Of a stretch of DNA of 44,160 nt, positions 18,291-27,101 are shown piece by piece. How positions within the stretch are numbered: the first letter of the stretch is position 1; each line of letters opens with the position of its first letter. Under the pieces are notes generated by a model. That model made no database searches, was not told the origin of the DNA, and saw only the letters and a program-made list of their open reading frames with translations. Made by a program: the position numbers and the translations under genes. Source of the stretch: Haliscomenobacter sp. (GTDB lineage Bacteria; Bacteroidota; Bacteroidia; Chitinophagales; Saprospiraceae); contig NZ_JADKCX010000054.1 of the NCBI RefSeq assembly GCF_016718685.1, positions 1 through 44,160 on the forward strand, written 5' to 3'.

Positions 18291-18820
18291 ATGAGCACCC
18301 TAGCACAATTTGATGCCGTAATGGCGAAATGTAAGGAGATTTTTTTGAAAAAAACGCGTGATTATGGAACCGCCTGGCGGATCTTGCGCGCAGCTTCCCT
18401 TACGGATCAATTGTACATCAAAGCCAAGCGGATTCGTAATTTGGAAGAAACCCAAACCCAAAAAATTGCCGATTCCATTGATTCTGAATACCAAGGGATT
18501 GTCAACTACGCCATCATGGCCCTCATTCAATTGGAAGTGCCAGAGGAATTGGGGTAGATTTGGACATCGAAAAAGTAGAGGTACTCTACGATGCACAACT
18601 CCAGATCATTCGCGATTTATTGGAACGCAAAAACCACGATTATGGTGAAGCCTGGCGCGATATGCGCATGAGTTCTTTCACCGATATGATTTTGATGAAA
18701 TTGCTGCGCATCAAACAGATTGAAGAAAACCAGGGCAAAACCCTGATTTCGGAGGGTTTGGATGCCAATTATCAGGATATTGTCAATTATGCGGTATTTG
18801 CTTTGATTAAAATTGGTTGA
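18291..18820 (+). pseudogene. DUF1599 (Nmad1-type) protein split by a frameshift between its two domains
   Basis: Bacteroidota DUF1599 proteins of about 180 residues carry two tandem copies of the domain. Here copy 1 (18291-18557) shows KTRDYGTAWRILRAASLTDQ, IKAKRIRNLEE and YQGIVNYAIMALIQLE. It ends at a TAG after TTG GGG. Copy 2 (to 18820) shows KNHDYGEAWRDMRMSSFTDM, LLRIKQIEENQGKTLISEG and YQDIVNYAVFALIKIG. The frames join as ELG-VDLDIEK if one more G is present in the run at 18551-18554. Copy 2 alone has only a TTG start at 18560. The break may be a real mutation, a sequencing error in the G run, or a programmed -1 shift. The role is unknown; the family is linked by name to nucleotide modification. 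The next gene is the usual neighbour, a BT_3928-type protein. Confidence 0.8.
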
Positions 18821-18918
18821 GAAGGTTGAGAAAGTTGAGAAGGTTGAGGCAGGCGAGACTGGCGATTTTGACGCCCTCTCAACCTTCTCAACTCCTCAAC
18901 TTCTCAACCTTCTCAACT
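18817..18918. repeat. Inverted array of TTGAGAAGG-type repeats
   Basis: About three tandem copies of a 9-base unit (TTGAGAAGG and variants) at 18817-18849 face about four copies of its complement (CCTTCTCAA type) at 18875-18918, across about 25 bases. A long imperfect hairpin is possible. The array begins in the stop codon of the DUF1599 gene and ends 9 bases before the next ATG. Confidence 0.75.
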
Positions 18919-18927
18919 GAAAGTTCA

Positions 18928-20385
18928 ATGACCATCTTTACACTTGTATTGTACGTAGCCATTGTTGCTGCGCTGTTCACTTTGGTCACCAAGTTTGTGC
19001 TCAAAAAAGTGAACAATCTTTTGGTGAGTTTCCTGCAACATTTTTGTGGGGTATTGTTCGTCTTTTCGGGGTTTGTCAAGGCCATCGATCCCTTGGGGAC
19101 AGCCTACAAAATGGAGCAATATTTCGCCAAATTTGAAAGCACTTTTGAAGAAACCTGGGTTTCATTTATTGCGCCTTTGTTTCCCATGTTGACCAAGTAC
19201 GTCAATGGTTTTTCGGTATTTATGATCGTGTTTGAAATCTTGCTGGGGCTGATGTTGATCATTGGTTCCAGTCGGCGTTTCACGGCCTGGGCTTTCTTTT
19301 TGTTGGTGTTGTTTTTTACCTTCCTTACCGGCTTCACTTACCTTACAGGGTTTGTTCCGCCCGAAGCCAACTTTTTTGCCTTTGGCAAATGGGGGCCTTT
19401 TGTGGAAACCAACATGCAGGTGACCGATTGTGGTTGTTTTGGGGATTTCCTCAAACTAAAGCCCAAAGTTTCCTTCCTGAAAGACCTATTCCTCTTGGTG
19501 CCCGCCTTGATTTTTACGGTTGGATTCCGCAACATGCACCAGTTGTTTACCGTCCCTGTGCGCAGCCTTATGAATGTAGCCACTGTTGTGGGCATCACCT
19601 TATATTGCTTCAATAACTACATTTGGGACATTCCCGCCATCAATTTCCGGCCGTTCAAACCGGGGGTTGACGTTGTGAAACAAAAAGAAGCAGAAGAAAA
19701 AGCCCTGCAAGACGTAAAGATCCTGGCGTACCGCCTGACCGAGAAAAAAACGGGCAAGGTAATCGAGGTGCCTTACGATCAGTTTTTGAAAGAGTTGGAC
19801 AAATATCCTGGGGAAAAATACGAGTTCGATCAAGTGAAATCAGAACCCGCCATCCCGATCACCAAAATCAACGATTTTGACCTGACCGGCCCGGATGGCA
19901 GCAGCGTAACCGAAGATTGGAAAAGCATCAAAGGCTACCACTTCATGATTGTGGCGTATAAACTATATGGCCAAGAATCCGGCACCAGAACCGAGACTGT
20001 GCAGGATACCGTATTCAAAACCGGCCTTGATTCTACCCGCGTGGTAGATTCCATCGTCACTCGCGAGATTACGCACAAGTCCTACACCTGGGATGAGCAC
20101 TACCTGGATAAGTGGAAAAAAGTGGTAGCGGAGATGACCAAAGCCAAAAAAGCAGATGTCATGGTTTATGCCATTACCAGCCCTTACGATCCAGCCATGA
20201 TCGATGCATTTAAAGAAAAGACAGGCTTTAATTTCTTGACACTGCGCGCCGATGACATCTTGCTGAAGACCATCATTCGCTCCAATCCGGGGGTGCTGTT
20301 GTTCAAAGATGGGACGATTGTGGAGGATTGGCACATTCGGAAATTGCCGAGCTTTGAAGAGATCAAAGCGAATTATATGAAATAA
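18928..20385 (+). CDS. DoxX-like membrane protein of BT_3928 type with C-terminal thioredoxin-like part
   Basis: This 485-residue protein starts with a membrane helix (MTIFTLVLYVAIVAALFTLV). A DoxX/MauE-like helical bundle follows to about residue 230, with FSGFVKAIDPLGTAYKMEQY, FEILLGLMLIIGSSRRF and DCGCFGDFLKLKPKVSFLKD. The second half is soluble, probably periplasmic, and ends in a segment resembling a thioredoxin fold (MVYAITSPYDPAMIDAFKEK ... NPGVLLFKDGTIVEDWH) without a CxxC. BT_3928-type proteins commonly follow DUF1599 genes in Bacteroidota, as here. The function is unknown; a redox or quinone-linked role is suggested only by the DoxX/MauE relation. I chose the ATG at 18928: the longer frame from 18817 would translate the repeat array into basic, meaningless residues. 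Confidence 0.82.
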   Translation: MTIFTLVLYVAIVAALFTLVTKFVLKKVNNLLVSFLQHFCGVLFVFSGFVKAIDPLGTAYKMEQYFAKFESTFEETWVSFIAPLFPMLTKYVNGFSVFMIVFEILLGLMLIIGSSRRFTAWAFFLLVLFFTFLTGFTYLTGFVPPEANFFAFGKWGPFVETNMQVTDCGCFGDFLKLKPKVSFLKDLFLLVPALIFTVGFRNMHQLFTVPVRSLMNVATVVGITLYCFNNYIWDIPAINFRPFKPGVDVVKQKEAEEKALQDVKILAYRLTEKKTGKVIEVPYDQFLKELDKYPGEKYEFDQVKSEPAIPITKINDFDLTGPDGSSVTEDWKSIKGYHFMIVAYKLYGQESGTRTETVQDTVFKTGLDSTRVVDSIVTREITHKSYTWDEHYLDKWKKVVAEMTKAKKADVMVYAITSPYDPAMIDAFKEKTGFNFLTLRADDILLKTIIRSNPGVLLFKDGTIVEDWHIRKLPSFEEIKANYMK

Positions 20386-20391
20386 TCGGTA

Positions 20392-20416
20392 GGGGGAGTC
20401 TCCAAAGGACTCCCCC
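20392..20416. terminator. Hairpin between convergent genes
   Basis: GGGGGAGTC (20392-20400) pairs with GACTCCCCC (20408-20416) across seven bases. It sits between the stops of the BT_3928-type and TIR-SDR genes. It lacks a T-tract, so termination is only likely. Confidence 0.55.
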
Positions 20417-20427
20417 CAACGAGATGA

Positions 20428-23286
20428 TTAAGCCCTCCCTGATCGATCAATCAAGGTCGCACTCGCTTGCTGCGTCCCATAAATCACCACATCCTGGATG
20501 TTGACGTGGGAAGGTTGTGTAGCCATATAAAAAATGGTATTGGCTACATCCGTCGAAGTCAGGGGTTGAAAGTCGTTGTAAATTTTTGCCCTTTCCGCAT
20601 CGCCATCAAAGCGCACCAACGCAAACTCGGTTTCTTCCACGTGCCCGGGCGCAATTTGGCTGACCCGGATGTTGTATTTGTACAAATCCATCCGCATGGC
20701 ACGGGTCAGCATATCTACTGCGGCTTTGCTGGCACAATACACATTCCCCATCGGGTAGGGTTCTTTCCCGGCAATCGAGCCCACGTTGATGATTTGCCCA
20801 CGGTGTTGAGCCACCATGATTGGGCTGACGCAGCGGGTCAGGTAAAGCAAACCTTTAAGGTTGGTATCGATCATCTCTTCCCAATGCTCCAGGGATCCTT
20901 CCTGAATTTCGGATAGTCCTTTGGCTTTGCCTGCGTTGTTGAGCAACAAATCGATGCTCCGCCATTCTTCTGGCAACCCATTGATAGCCGCGGATACACT
21001 GGCGTAATCGCGTACATCGAATACCAAACCGAGTACATCCGTTCCCGCTTCAACCAATTCCTGCCTTACTGCTTCCAGCCTATCTTCACGGCGGCCAGTC
21101 AGGATCAATCGCCAGCCAGCTTGGGCGAATACTCTCGCGGTAGCCAATCCAATTCCCGAGGTAGCCCCGGTGATCAAAGCCGTTTTAGGTGGCGCTTTTT
21201 CCACCGGCTCTGCTACCTCTGGGGCTATTGCCACTGCCGCGGCTTCGGCTTCAAGCTGCGCTGCTTTGGCACGGAGTAACTCTTCTAAGCGCATGATGTT
21301 TTGCTTCAGCGCTTCGATGGTATCGTGTTCGCTGGAGAGCAAAGGAGAGAGGGTCGGAATGACCAACTCTTCGGCAACGACGGCAGGGATATCTTCGACC
21401 GGAGCTTCTTCAATGGGGACTTCCTCAACTGGAGCTTCCTCAACGGGTACTTCCTCCACTGGAATGTCAATCACCGGCGTTTCTTCAACCGGAATCTCGA
21501 CAATCGGAACTTCTTCCACCACGGGTTCCACCACCGGCTCTATGCTCAATCCCCGGAAAGCGATCTCATTTTCGGGAGTTTGCAGCTCGGGGTTATTGGC
21601 AATGGCAGCCTCGTAATATTGCAGTGCTTTGGCTGCATCTCCGGCGGTATGATAAATCAAGGCCAGGTCGTAATTGGCGAAGGGGTGTTTGGACTGAATG
21701 GCCAAGGTTTGCAAAAAGTACTCCTCGGCTTTTTCGGTTTTGCCCATCACATCGGCCAAAATGGAGGCATACTGGTAATGTGCATCAGCGTTACCAGGAT
21801 TGCGTTTGGCGGCTTTTTTGAAACAATTGGCAGCGTATTCCACTTCTTCGGGAAAGTTGGCTTGCAAGACAGTGCCCAGGCGATAAAAAACATCCGTGAA
21901 GTCGCCATTGATTTCCACCAATCGTTCATAGTACTTGCGTGCCGCATTAAAATCACCCTGGTGCTCGGCCAGTTCGCCCAAGAGGAAAAAGGCGGCTTCA
22001 TGGTCGGGATCAATTTCCGTGGCCAGTGCCAACTGTTCGAGTGCACCGTTGAGGTCGCGGGTGTTTTGAGCCAAAATCAAGCCATAAAAATAGTGCAACT
22101 CTGCGCTACCCGGATAGGTTTTGATGGCTTGTTTCATAAAAGTGATGCCACTTTCCACCTGGCCAGAAGCGACCAATCCACGGGCCTGTCGAATTAGCTC
22201 GGTGACTTTGTCATCGGGTTCATCCTCCTCTTCATCGTCGTCGGCGAGCGGTGTAGCTGCCTCGTTGCTTGTGTCAGGAGCATCTTGGGTCTCTTCCAGC
22301 GATTCCGCGATGTTGAGGGTATCGGTTGCGGTATCCTCCGCAAGGGTTGAGATTACATCTTCAGCAACTGCATCCAGAGCCGGAATTTCCAGGGGGACTT
22401 CTTCTTCCAATAAAGTTGCATGTTCAGCGATAACCACACCCAGGTCTTCCAGGTTTTCGGCCAATTCCTCACCACTCCATTCCTGTGATTCAGCGACCAC
22501 TTCAAGTGGCACGTTTTCTTCAAGTGGTGCAATGGGTTCTTCAGGTGTCACGGTTTCTACGGGTGGTTGGAACATTTCTCCCGTTGTGATTTCTTCGACT
22601 CCAGGTTCAAGCGATTCAGTTGATTTAACCACCGCAGGAGCTTCACCAACGATGAATGACAACTGAGGGGCTTTTGCCTGTAAGGCGGCCCATTCCGATG
22701 AGTCCTCTACAAAATCAAAGAAGGCCTTGAGGTGATTTTCTATAAAATCGGTGTATTGAAAGTACTTAATGTTGCGCAATACCCGTAAAAATTCACTGGC
22801 TTCGCTGGATACCTGACGAAGGATGCGCAGGCTTTCGTTGAGGTCTTCTCGCTTATCCGGCTCACTCTCGGCTTCAAATTTGCGTTTTTGGCTGCGCAAA
22901 TCGAGGTATTTGTTCTGCCAATAGTTGATGTACGGGATGATGTCTCCGATTCTTTCAAACTTGGTGGGGGTATTTACCCATTCACCTGTCGCGTCGTCTT
23001 TGGAACGGCCATCGATGACCACGGGCAAAATGTTTCCACTTTTTTGCTGCACCAGTTGCAGTGCACGGTTCATACAATGCTCTGAACGCAAAAAATTATC
23101 GCTGATGAGCAATAGAATGGTGCCATCAAAATCGCGCAGCTGTTCGGCTAGCGTCGCCTCATCTACATTTTTTCTGCAATAATAATGCGCAACACTGTAG
23201 CTGGTCTGACTCAAGGCGTTATACAGTACTTCTGCGACTGGTAAGTTGTCGATACAGTAGGCGAGGGCTATCTTTTTCGTTGCCAT
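20428..23286 (-). CDS. TIR domain-TPR-short-chain dehydrogenase fusion protein
   Basis: This single 952-residue frame joins three modules. Residues 1 to about 130 are TIR-like (IALAYCIDNLPVAEVLYNAL, GTILLLISDNFLRSEHC, ILPVVIDG). A Glu/Val-rich linker leads to TPR repeats at about 400-610 (AELHYFYGLILAQNTRDLNG, PDHEAAFFLLGELAEHQGDF). A second linker of PVEE-type repeats and a short coiled coil follows. Residues about 700-952 are a classical SDR with TALITGATSGIG (NADP site), LLNNAG, NVGSIAG and active-site YCASK. The SDR appears intact and resembles YdfG-type dehydrogenases. At the position of the catalytic glutamate of NADase TIRs (SxWCxxE) this TIR has SEHCMNR, with Arg74, so NAD cleavage is doubtful. 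The ATG at 23286 opens directly into the TIR strand; upstream residues look unconserved. Role unknown. Confidence 0.85.
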   Translation of the reverse strand: MATKKIALAYCIDNLPVAEVLYNALSQTSYSVAHYYCRKNVDEATLAEQLRDFDGTILLLISDNFLRSEHCMNRALQLVQQKSGNILPVVIDGRSKDDATGEWVNTPTKFERIGDIIPYINYWQNKYLDLRSQKRKFEAESEPDKREDLNESLRILRQVSSEASEFLRVLRNIKYFQYTDFIENHLKAFFDFVEDSSEWAALQAKAPQLSFIVGEAPAVVKSTESLEPGVEEITTGEMFQPPVETVTPEEPIAPLEENVPLEVVAESQEWSGEELAENLEDLGVVIAEHATLLEEEVPLEIPALDAVAEDVISTLAEDTATDTLNIAESLEETQDAPDTSNEAATPLADDDEEEDEPDDKVTELIRQARGLVASGQVESGITFMKQAIKTYPGSAELHYFYGLILAQNTRDLNGALEQLALATEIDPDHEAAFFLLGELAEHQGDFNAARKYYERLVEINGDFTDVFYRLGTVLQANFPEEVEYAANCFKKAAKRNPGNADAHYQYASILADVMGKTEKAEEYFLQTLAIQSKHPFANYDLALIYHTAGDAAKALQYYEAAIANNPELQTPENEIAFRGLSIEPVVEPVVEEVPIVEIPVEETPVIDIPVEEVPVEEAPVEEVPIEEAPVEDIPAVVAEELVIPTLSPLLSSEHDTIEALKQNIMRLEELLRAKAAQLEAEAAAVAIAPEVAEPVEKAPPKTALITGATSGIGLATARVFAQAGWRLILTGRREDRLEAVRQELVEAGTDVLGLVFDVRDYASVSAAINGLPEEWRSIDLLLNNAGKAKGLSEIQEGSLEHWEEMIDTNLKGLLYLTRCVSPIMVAQHRGQIINVGSIAGKEPYPMGNVYCASKAAVDMLTRAMRMDLYKYNIRVSQIAPGHVEETEFALVRFDGDAERAKIYNDFQPLTSTDVANTIFYMATQPSHVNIQDVVIYGTQQASATLIDRSGRA

Positions 23287-23332
23287 GATTTCGTTCGGTT
23301 TCAGGTTTGTTTGGTATTGAGACCCGTTTTCA

Positions 23333-24682
23333 TTATTGCTGTACGGATTTATTTGACAAAAGTTGCAACATGAAACGGTTAAATTCTGCTTTAAATTGCT
23401 TGTGTTCGCTGGTTGCTGGCCCGGAAAACCCGGTGTGGATGCGTTGTACCCGATCATTTTTGTCGATGATGATCATGGTAGGGAAAGCCAATACCGCATT
23501 GAGCATTGGCAATACTTGAGATGCCTTGGCTTTGTCGTCGGAAGAGCCCGCCAGCAGCAGCTCGTAGTCCATCTTGAAATTGTCGCGGTATCGGCGCAAA
23601 GCGTCCATAGCTTTGTCCTTTTCTTTGTGGCGTTCAAATGCCAGGGCGATAATTTCTATCTCCTGCTCGGGGTGCTGTTTGAGGTAATCTACCAAAAACT
23701 CGGTTTCATCCCGGCAATTGGGACACCAGGTGCCCATGATTTGGATGATCTTGACCTTGTTTTTATAACGGGCCTCATTCAGACTGACCATTTTTCCTTC
23801 GGTATTTTCAAAAGAAAAATCAATTTTGCTGTAACCCGGTTTGAGATAGGTTAACGCATGTGCATCGGCCAGTTTTGCTTTGGGGTTGAACGTGGCCTCC
23901 CAGGAAGTTTGGTAATGATTTCCGGAGCGGAAAGAGCCAATCATACTGCTGTCTTTGGGGTTGATTTTTCCTTCAAACAAGTAAGCATGGCTGCCATCGA
24001 AGCAAGAAAGGTAGAGTTTATTGGCCTGCACGGTTCCTTCCAGATAACGATAATCACCGGTTTCGGTTAAAAATGTTCCGGTCAAATGGTTGCCTTCTTG
24101 TTTGAATTCACCAATGCCTTTGTATTCGTCTGGGGTTCCAATTTCAAAAGTGGCTTCCCAACGCCCGCTCACGTCCATCACGGGGTCTTTGCGCAAATTG
24201 GAAAAACGGTAATCGCGGCCGTGGCGGGCCAGGAAAGGGATGCGGTAGTTCTCCCTATTGCGTACCACCCATTCACCGTCGATGGCGTTTTCCAGAAAAT
24301 AACCCTTGATGTAGGAGTCAAATACGGGAAAATCGATCATAATGGTATCCTTGGCCTGGCTTTTATCACGCCCGATTTTGATGTCATCTACCACGATACG
24401 TTCATCCCCATTGATGATTTCGATGTAAAAACTGTCGGCTGTGACGTAGATGACCTCAAAAGTGAAAGGAAGTTCGCCTTGGCTCACCTCTTCAAACTTG
24501 AGGTTGACTTTATCGGGCAGCGGCTCTCCACGTGGGTTGGGGTTGATCGGGTTGTTGTCGAGTTTGAGGACCGCCCGCCATTTGCCAGGGGGCAAACCCG
24601 TGTAGGGGTTTTCTGCGGAAAAAAAACAAGAATTTAAACCCAAAATCAAGGCAATTGACCCAAAAATATAGTTGATTTTCAT
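23333..24682 (-). CDS. TlpA-type thioredoxin lipoprotein
   Basis: This 449-residue protein has a lipoprotein signal (LGLNSC, Cys19 lipidated). About 270 residues of beta-rich sequence follow (SGRWEATFEIGTPDEYKGIG, GSFRSGNHYQTSWEATFNP), resembling the N-terminal domain of Bacteroidota TlpA proteins. The C-terminal thioredoxin domain starts near residue 300 and contains the redox motif GTWCPNCRDE. FPTMIIIDKNDRVQRIHTGF holds the cis-proline (FPT). It should be a thiol-disulfide oxidoreductase anchored in the envelope. The gene starts two bases after the small conserved gene upstream, and the TIR-SDR gene begins 46 bases downstream, so the three probably form one operon. Confidence 0.9.
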   Translation of the reverse strand: MKINYIFGSIALILGLNSCFFSAENPYTGLPPGKWRAVLKLDNNPINPNPRGEPLPDKVNLKFEEVSQGELPFTFEVIYVTADSFYIEIINGDERIVVDDIKIGRDKSQAKDTIMIDFPVFDSYIKGYFLENAIDGEWVVRNRENYRIPFLARHGRDYRFSNLRKDPVMDVSGRWEATFEIGTPDEYKGIGEFKQEGNHLTGTFLTETGDYRYLEGTVQANKLYLSCFDGSHAYLFEGKINPKDSSMIGSFRSGNHYQTSWEATFNPKAKLADAHALTYLKPGYSKIDFSFENTEGKMVSLNEARYKNKVKIIQIMGTWCPNCRDETEFLVDYLKQHPEQEIEIIALAFERHKEKDKAMDALRRYRDNFKMDYELLLAGSSDDKAKASQVLPMLNAVLAFPTMIIIDKNDRVQRIHTGFSGPATSEHKQFKAEFNRFMLQLLSNKSVQQ

Positions 24683-24684
24683 GC

Positions 24685-25218
24685 TTAACTTTTTTCACCA
24701 GTGAAATAATGCTCTTTATACTTAAAAAGCACGTTGAAAGTTGTCAAACTGCCGTAAATTTTGGTAATGTACTGCTGTAGGTTTACTTTTTCGGTGTCGC
24801 TGAGTTGAGCATTGCTGTTGATGCGTTGTTCAAGCACCCGTAGACGGTCACGGGTCATGACAATTTTGTGAAAAAAATCTTCGATGGGCATTTCTTTGGC
24901 TTTGAGGCTTTTATCTGCGGGCTGTAGAATCAGGTTGCCACCTTCCCAACGGTCGCCTATCGCTACTTCCTCCATACCATCAAGGTGGGTGCGCAAGATT
25001 TTGATCAGCGATTTTTCAGCCGCACTAAAGGTAACCGGATCTTCGGCAGGAATGGCCTCCACAATGTCCATTTTCTCGTAATCTTTGCCAACTGTTTTGA
25101 TGCCATAAATGGTAAAACAGATGTCGTAAGCAATGGCATGTAGGCGAATCACCACGCCATCGCCGAAAGCAGGGTGTTTTACACGGGAACCAATGCCAAG
25201 TAGCGTCTTTTCGTTCAT
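24685..25218 (-). CDS. Conserved hypothetical protein with Tudor-like N-terminus
   Basis: This 177-residue protein is predicted cytoplasmic. Residues about 8-55 (GIGSRVKHPAFGDGVVIRLH ... GIKTVGKDYEKMDIV) resemble the small beta-barrel found at the C-terminus of UvrD/PcrA helicases and in CarD-type proteins, which contact RNA polymerase. The remainder is helical and without a recognisable motif (FFHKIVMTRDRLRVLEQRI, LQQYITKIYGSLTTFNVLF). It is the first gene of a likely operon with the TlpA-type lipoprotein (2-base gap). A nucleic-acid or polymerase contact is a guess from the N-terminal similarity. Confidence 0.7.
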   Translation of the reverse strand: MNEKTLLGIGSRVKHPAFGDGVVIRLHAIAYDICFTIYGIKTVGKDYEKMDIVEAIPAEDPVTFSAAEKSLIKILRTHLDGMEEVAIGDRWEGGNLILQPADKSLKAKEMPIEDFFHKIVMTRDRLRVLEQRINSNAQLSDTEKVNLQQYITKIYGSLTTFNVLFKYKEHYFTGEKS

Positions 25219-25462
25219 TGTACTGTGTATTTGCGGCGGAAATTAAGGAAGAAATATGAAAAATTGTGAAGTGTAAGCGGATTTATTGGGGTTTAAGTGA
25301 GAAATAAGCTACATCGCGAGGAGCTTTGTACGAGTAATTTGATTATTTTTTTACATAAATCACAGATTTTTCGTTAAATTCAGGGGTATCCCTCAAAAAA
25401 AACAAGTTCCTGACTTAAAGCCTCAAAAATTTGGCTATTATTGCACACTTAGAACTGAGGTA

Positions 25463-26509
25463 ATGATGACAGATACAGCTGTAGCGCTACAAAACGATCT
25501 TTTTTTGAGGGTAGCCAAAGGGGAAACCTCTGATCGCCCACCCATTTGGTTGATGCGCCAGGCGGGCCGGGTTTTACCCCAATACCGGGCATTGCGCTCC
25601 AAATTCCCAGGTTTTCGTGAGTTTTTGTTCGAACCTGCTGCTGCTGCCGAGGCTACCATTCAGCCCATCGACGAGCTGGGTGTAGATGCAGCCATTATTT
25701 TTTCGGACATATTGGTGGTGCCTGAAGCCATGGGGCTACCCTACGACATGGTGGAAAAGCGGGGCCCTTTGTTCCCCAAAACGATCCAAACTGCACAGGA
25801 CATTGCCCAATTGCAGAGCGGTGAAGCCGCTGCTGACAACATGGAGTACGTGTACGAAGCCCTGCGCATCACCAAACGCGAGCTCAATGGCCGTGTACCG
25901 CTGATTGGTTTTGCGGGTGCTCCCTGGACCATTTTTGCCTACATGATCGAAGGGCAAGGCAGCAAAACTTTTTCGAAAGCCAAGCAATTTTTGTACCGCG
26001 AGCCAGTACTTTCCCACTTATTATTGGAACGCATCACCGATACCACGATCGCCTACCTCAAACGCAAAATTGCCAATGGAGCCGATCTGATTCAATTGTT
26101 TGATTCCTGGGCGGGTATCCTCAGCCCAGCACAATACAAAACTTTCGCAACGCATTACATTGGCAAAATTTGCGCGGCCATTACTGAAGTACCGATTACC
26201 GTTTTTTCCAAAGGCGCCTGGTTTGCACTGGAAGACATCGCTGCGTTGAATTGCCAGGTTATAGGCTTGGACTGGAACATTACGCCCGCTGAAGCACGGG
26301 TCAGGGTAGGGGAGACCCCGGTTTTGCAAGGCAATCTGGATCCTTGCTTTTTGTATGCTGACCACAAGACCATTCGTGCTGGTGCTGTTCAGATGATTGA
26401 GGATTTTGGTCAAAAGCACATTGTCAATCTCGGGCATGGATTGTATCCAGACATTGAACTGGATTCCGTTAGAGTATTTGTAGACACGGTTAAAGCCTAT
26501 CGTTATTAA
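25463..26509 (+). CDS. hemE: Uroporphyrinogen decarboxylase
   Basis: This 348-residue cytoplasmic enzyme matches HemE along its length. It has PPIWLMRQAGRVLPQYRALR near the N-terminus, the signature that binds the substrate's carboxylates. Other conserved segments are DAAIIFSDILVVPEAMGL, FAGAPWTIFAYMIEGQGSK, LIQLFDSWAGILSP, GLDWNITPAEAR, VLQGNLDP and NLGHGLYPD. It removes four acetate carboxyls from uroporphyrinogen III to give coproporphyrinogen III in heme synthesis. The start has two adjacent ATGs (25463, 25466), with GAGG five bases before the first of them. No other heme genes are in the window, so it appears to stand alone. Confidence 0.97.
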   Translation: MMTDTAVALQNDLFLRVAKGETSDRPPIWLMRQAGRVLPQYRALRSKFPGFREFLFEPAAAAEATIQPIDELGVDAAIIFSDILVVPEAMGLPYDMVEKRGPLFPKTIQTAQDIAQLQSGEAAADNMEYVYEALRITKRELNGRVPLIGFAGAPWTIFAYMIEGQGSKTFSKAKQFLYREPVLSHLLLERITDTTIAYLKRKIANGADLIQLFDSWAGILSPAQYKTFATHYIGKICAAITEVPITVFSKGAWFALEDIAALNCQVIGLDWNITPAEARVRVGETPVLQGNLDPCFLYADHKTIRAGAVQMIEDFGQKHIVNLGHGLYPDIELDSVRVFVDTVKAYRY

Positions 26510-26527
26510 AATCCAACCAGGATTTTA
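26507..26527 (+). terminator. Possible terminator after hemE
   Basis: TAAAATCC and GGATTTTA form an 8-base stem with loop AACCA, overlapping the hemE stop. The stem is AU-rich and no T-tract follows, so support is weak. Confidence 0.35.
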
Positions 26528-26597
26528 GATCAAATGTTTGTTGCCCAAGCACGTTAATATGCTGTTTTATTTAAAAGTGTATTAAAATAATTCAACA

Positions 26598-27011
26598 ATG
26601 AAACAAACACCTTTTCTCTTGGTGGGGATTGGCTTGGTTGTTTGGTCTTGCCAATTCAAAACAGCCTCGGCACAAATCGATGAAGTACCCCCTCAGCCGG
26701 GCGTATTTGAATATTCTTGTCGGGGTACTGAGCCTTTTTGGCTAATTGAAATTTATCAAGACAGTATTGTATATCAGCGTGCAGGTGGGAAAAAGATTTT
26801 GTACCCTTACCACCGAGCACAGCAAAAGGGAGATTCTACCTGCTATACCACCAAGACCAAAGTGTATGGCAAGCCCAGCAATATGAGTATTAAAATTGTG
26901 GCTGATACCTGCAGCGATGGCATGTCTGAAAACTTGTACCCTTATACGGCTTTCATTCTCCGTGATGGCGAAGTGCTGCACGGCTGTGCCATCAGCGAAC
27001 CTGAAAAGTAG
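26598..27011 (+). CDS. Small COG3650-type lipoprotein
   Basis: This 137-residue protein has a probable lipoprotein signal (LVVWSC, Cys18). The body carries the conserved features of the COG3650 family: YSCRGTEPFW, CSDGMSENLYPYTAFI and a final GCA. These small domains bind the envelope and resemble HslJ/META-like folds, but their function is not established. The gene stands between hemE and the disrupted kinase; the 86-base gap from hemE gives no clear sign of co-transcription. Confidence 0.8.
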   Translation: MKQTPFLLVGIGLVVWSCQFKTASAQIDEVPPQPGVFEYSCRGTEPFWLIEIYQDSIVYQRAGGKKILYPYHRAQQKGDSTCYTTKTKVYGKPSNMSIKIVADTCSDGMSENLYPYTAFILRDGEVLHGCAISEPEK

Positions 27012-27101
27012 CCCTTTTGTGCGGTTTGTTTGATTCATCGATGTTGTTCGTTTAGCTGTCGACGCGCCACTCCACTTAAAATTTCCTACCTTGCTAGCAG
27101 T

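Noticed and set aside
21170..22197. Plus-strand frames of 148 and 298 residues, one very rich in Ser and Thr
   Set aside because: They lie antisense to the Glu/Val-rich and TPR parts of the TIR-SDR gene and reflect its biased composition; no known domain appears.
20428..23286. Anti-phage NAD-depletion role for the TIR-containing protein
   Set aside because: The expected catalytic Glu is Arg in the readable motif, and neighbours are not defence genes, so I do not claim this activity.
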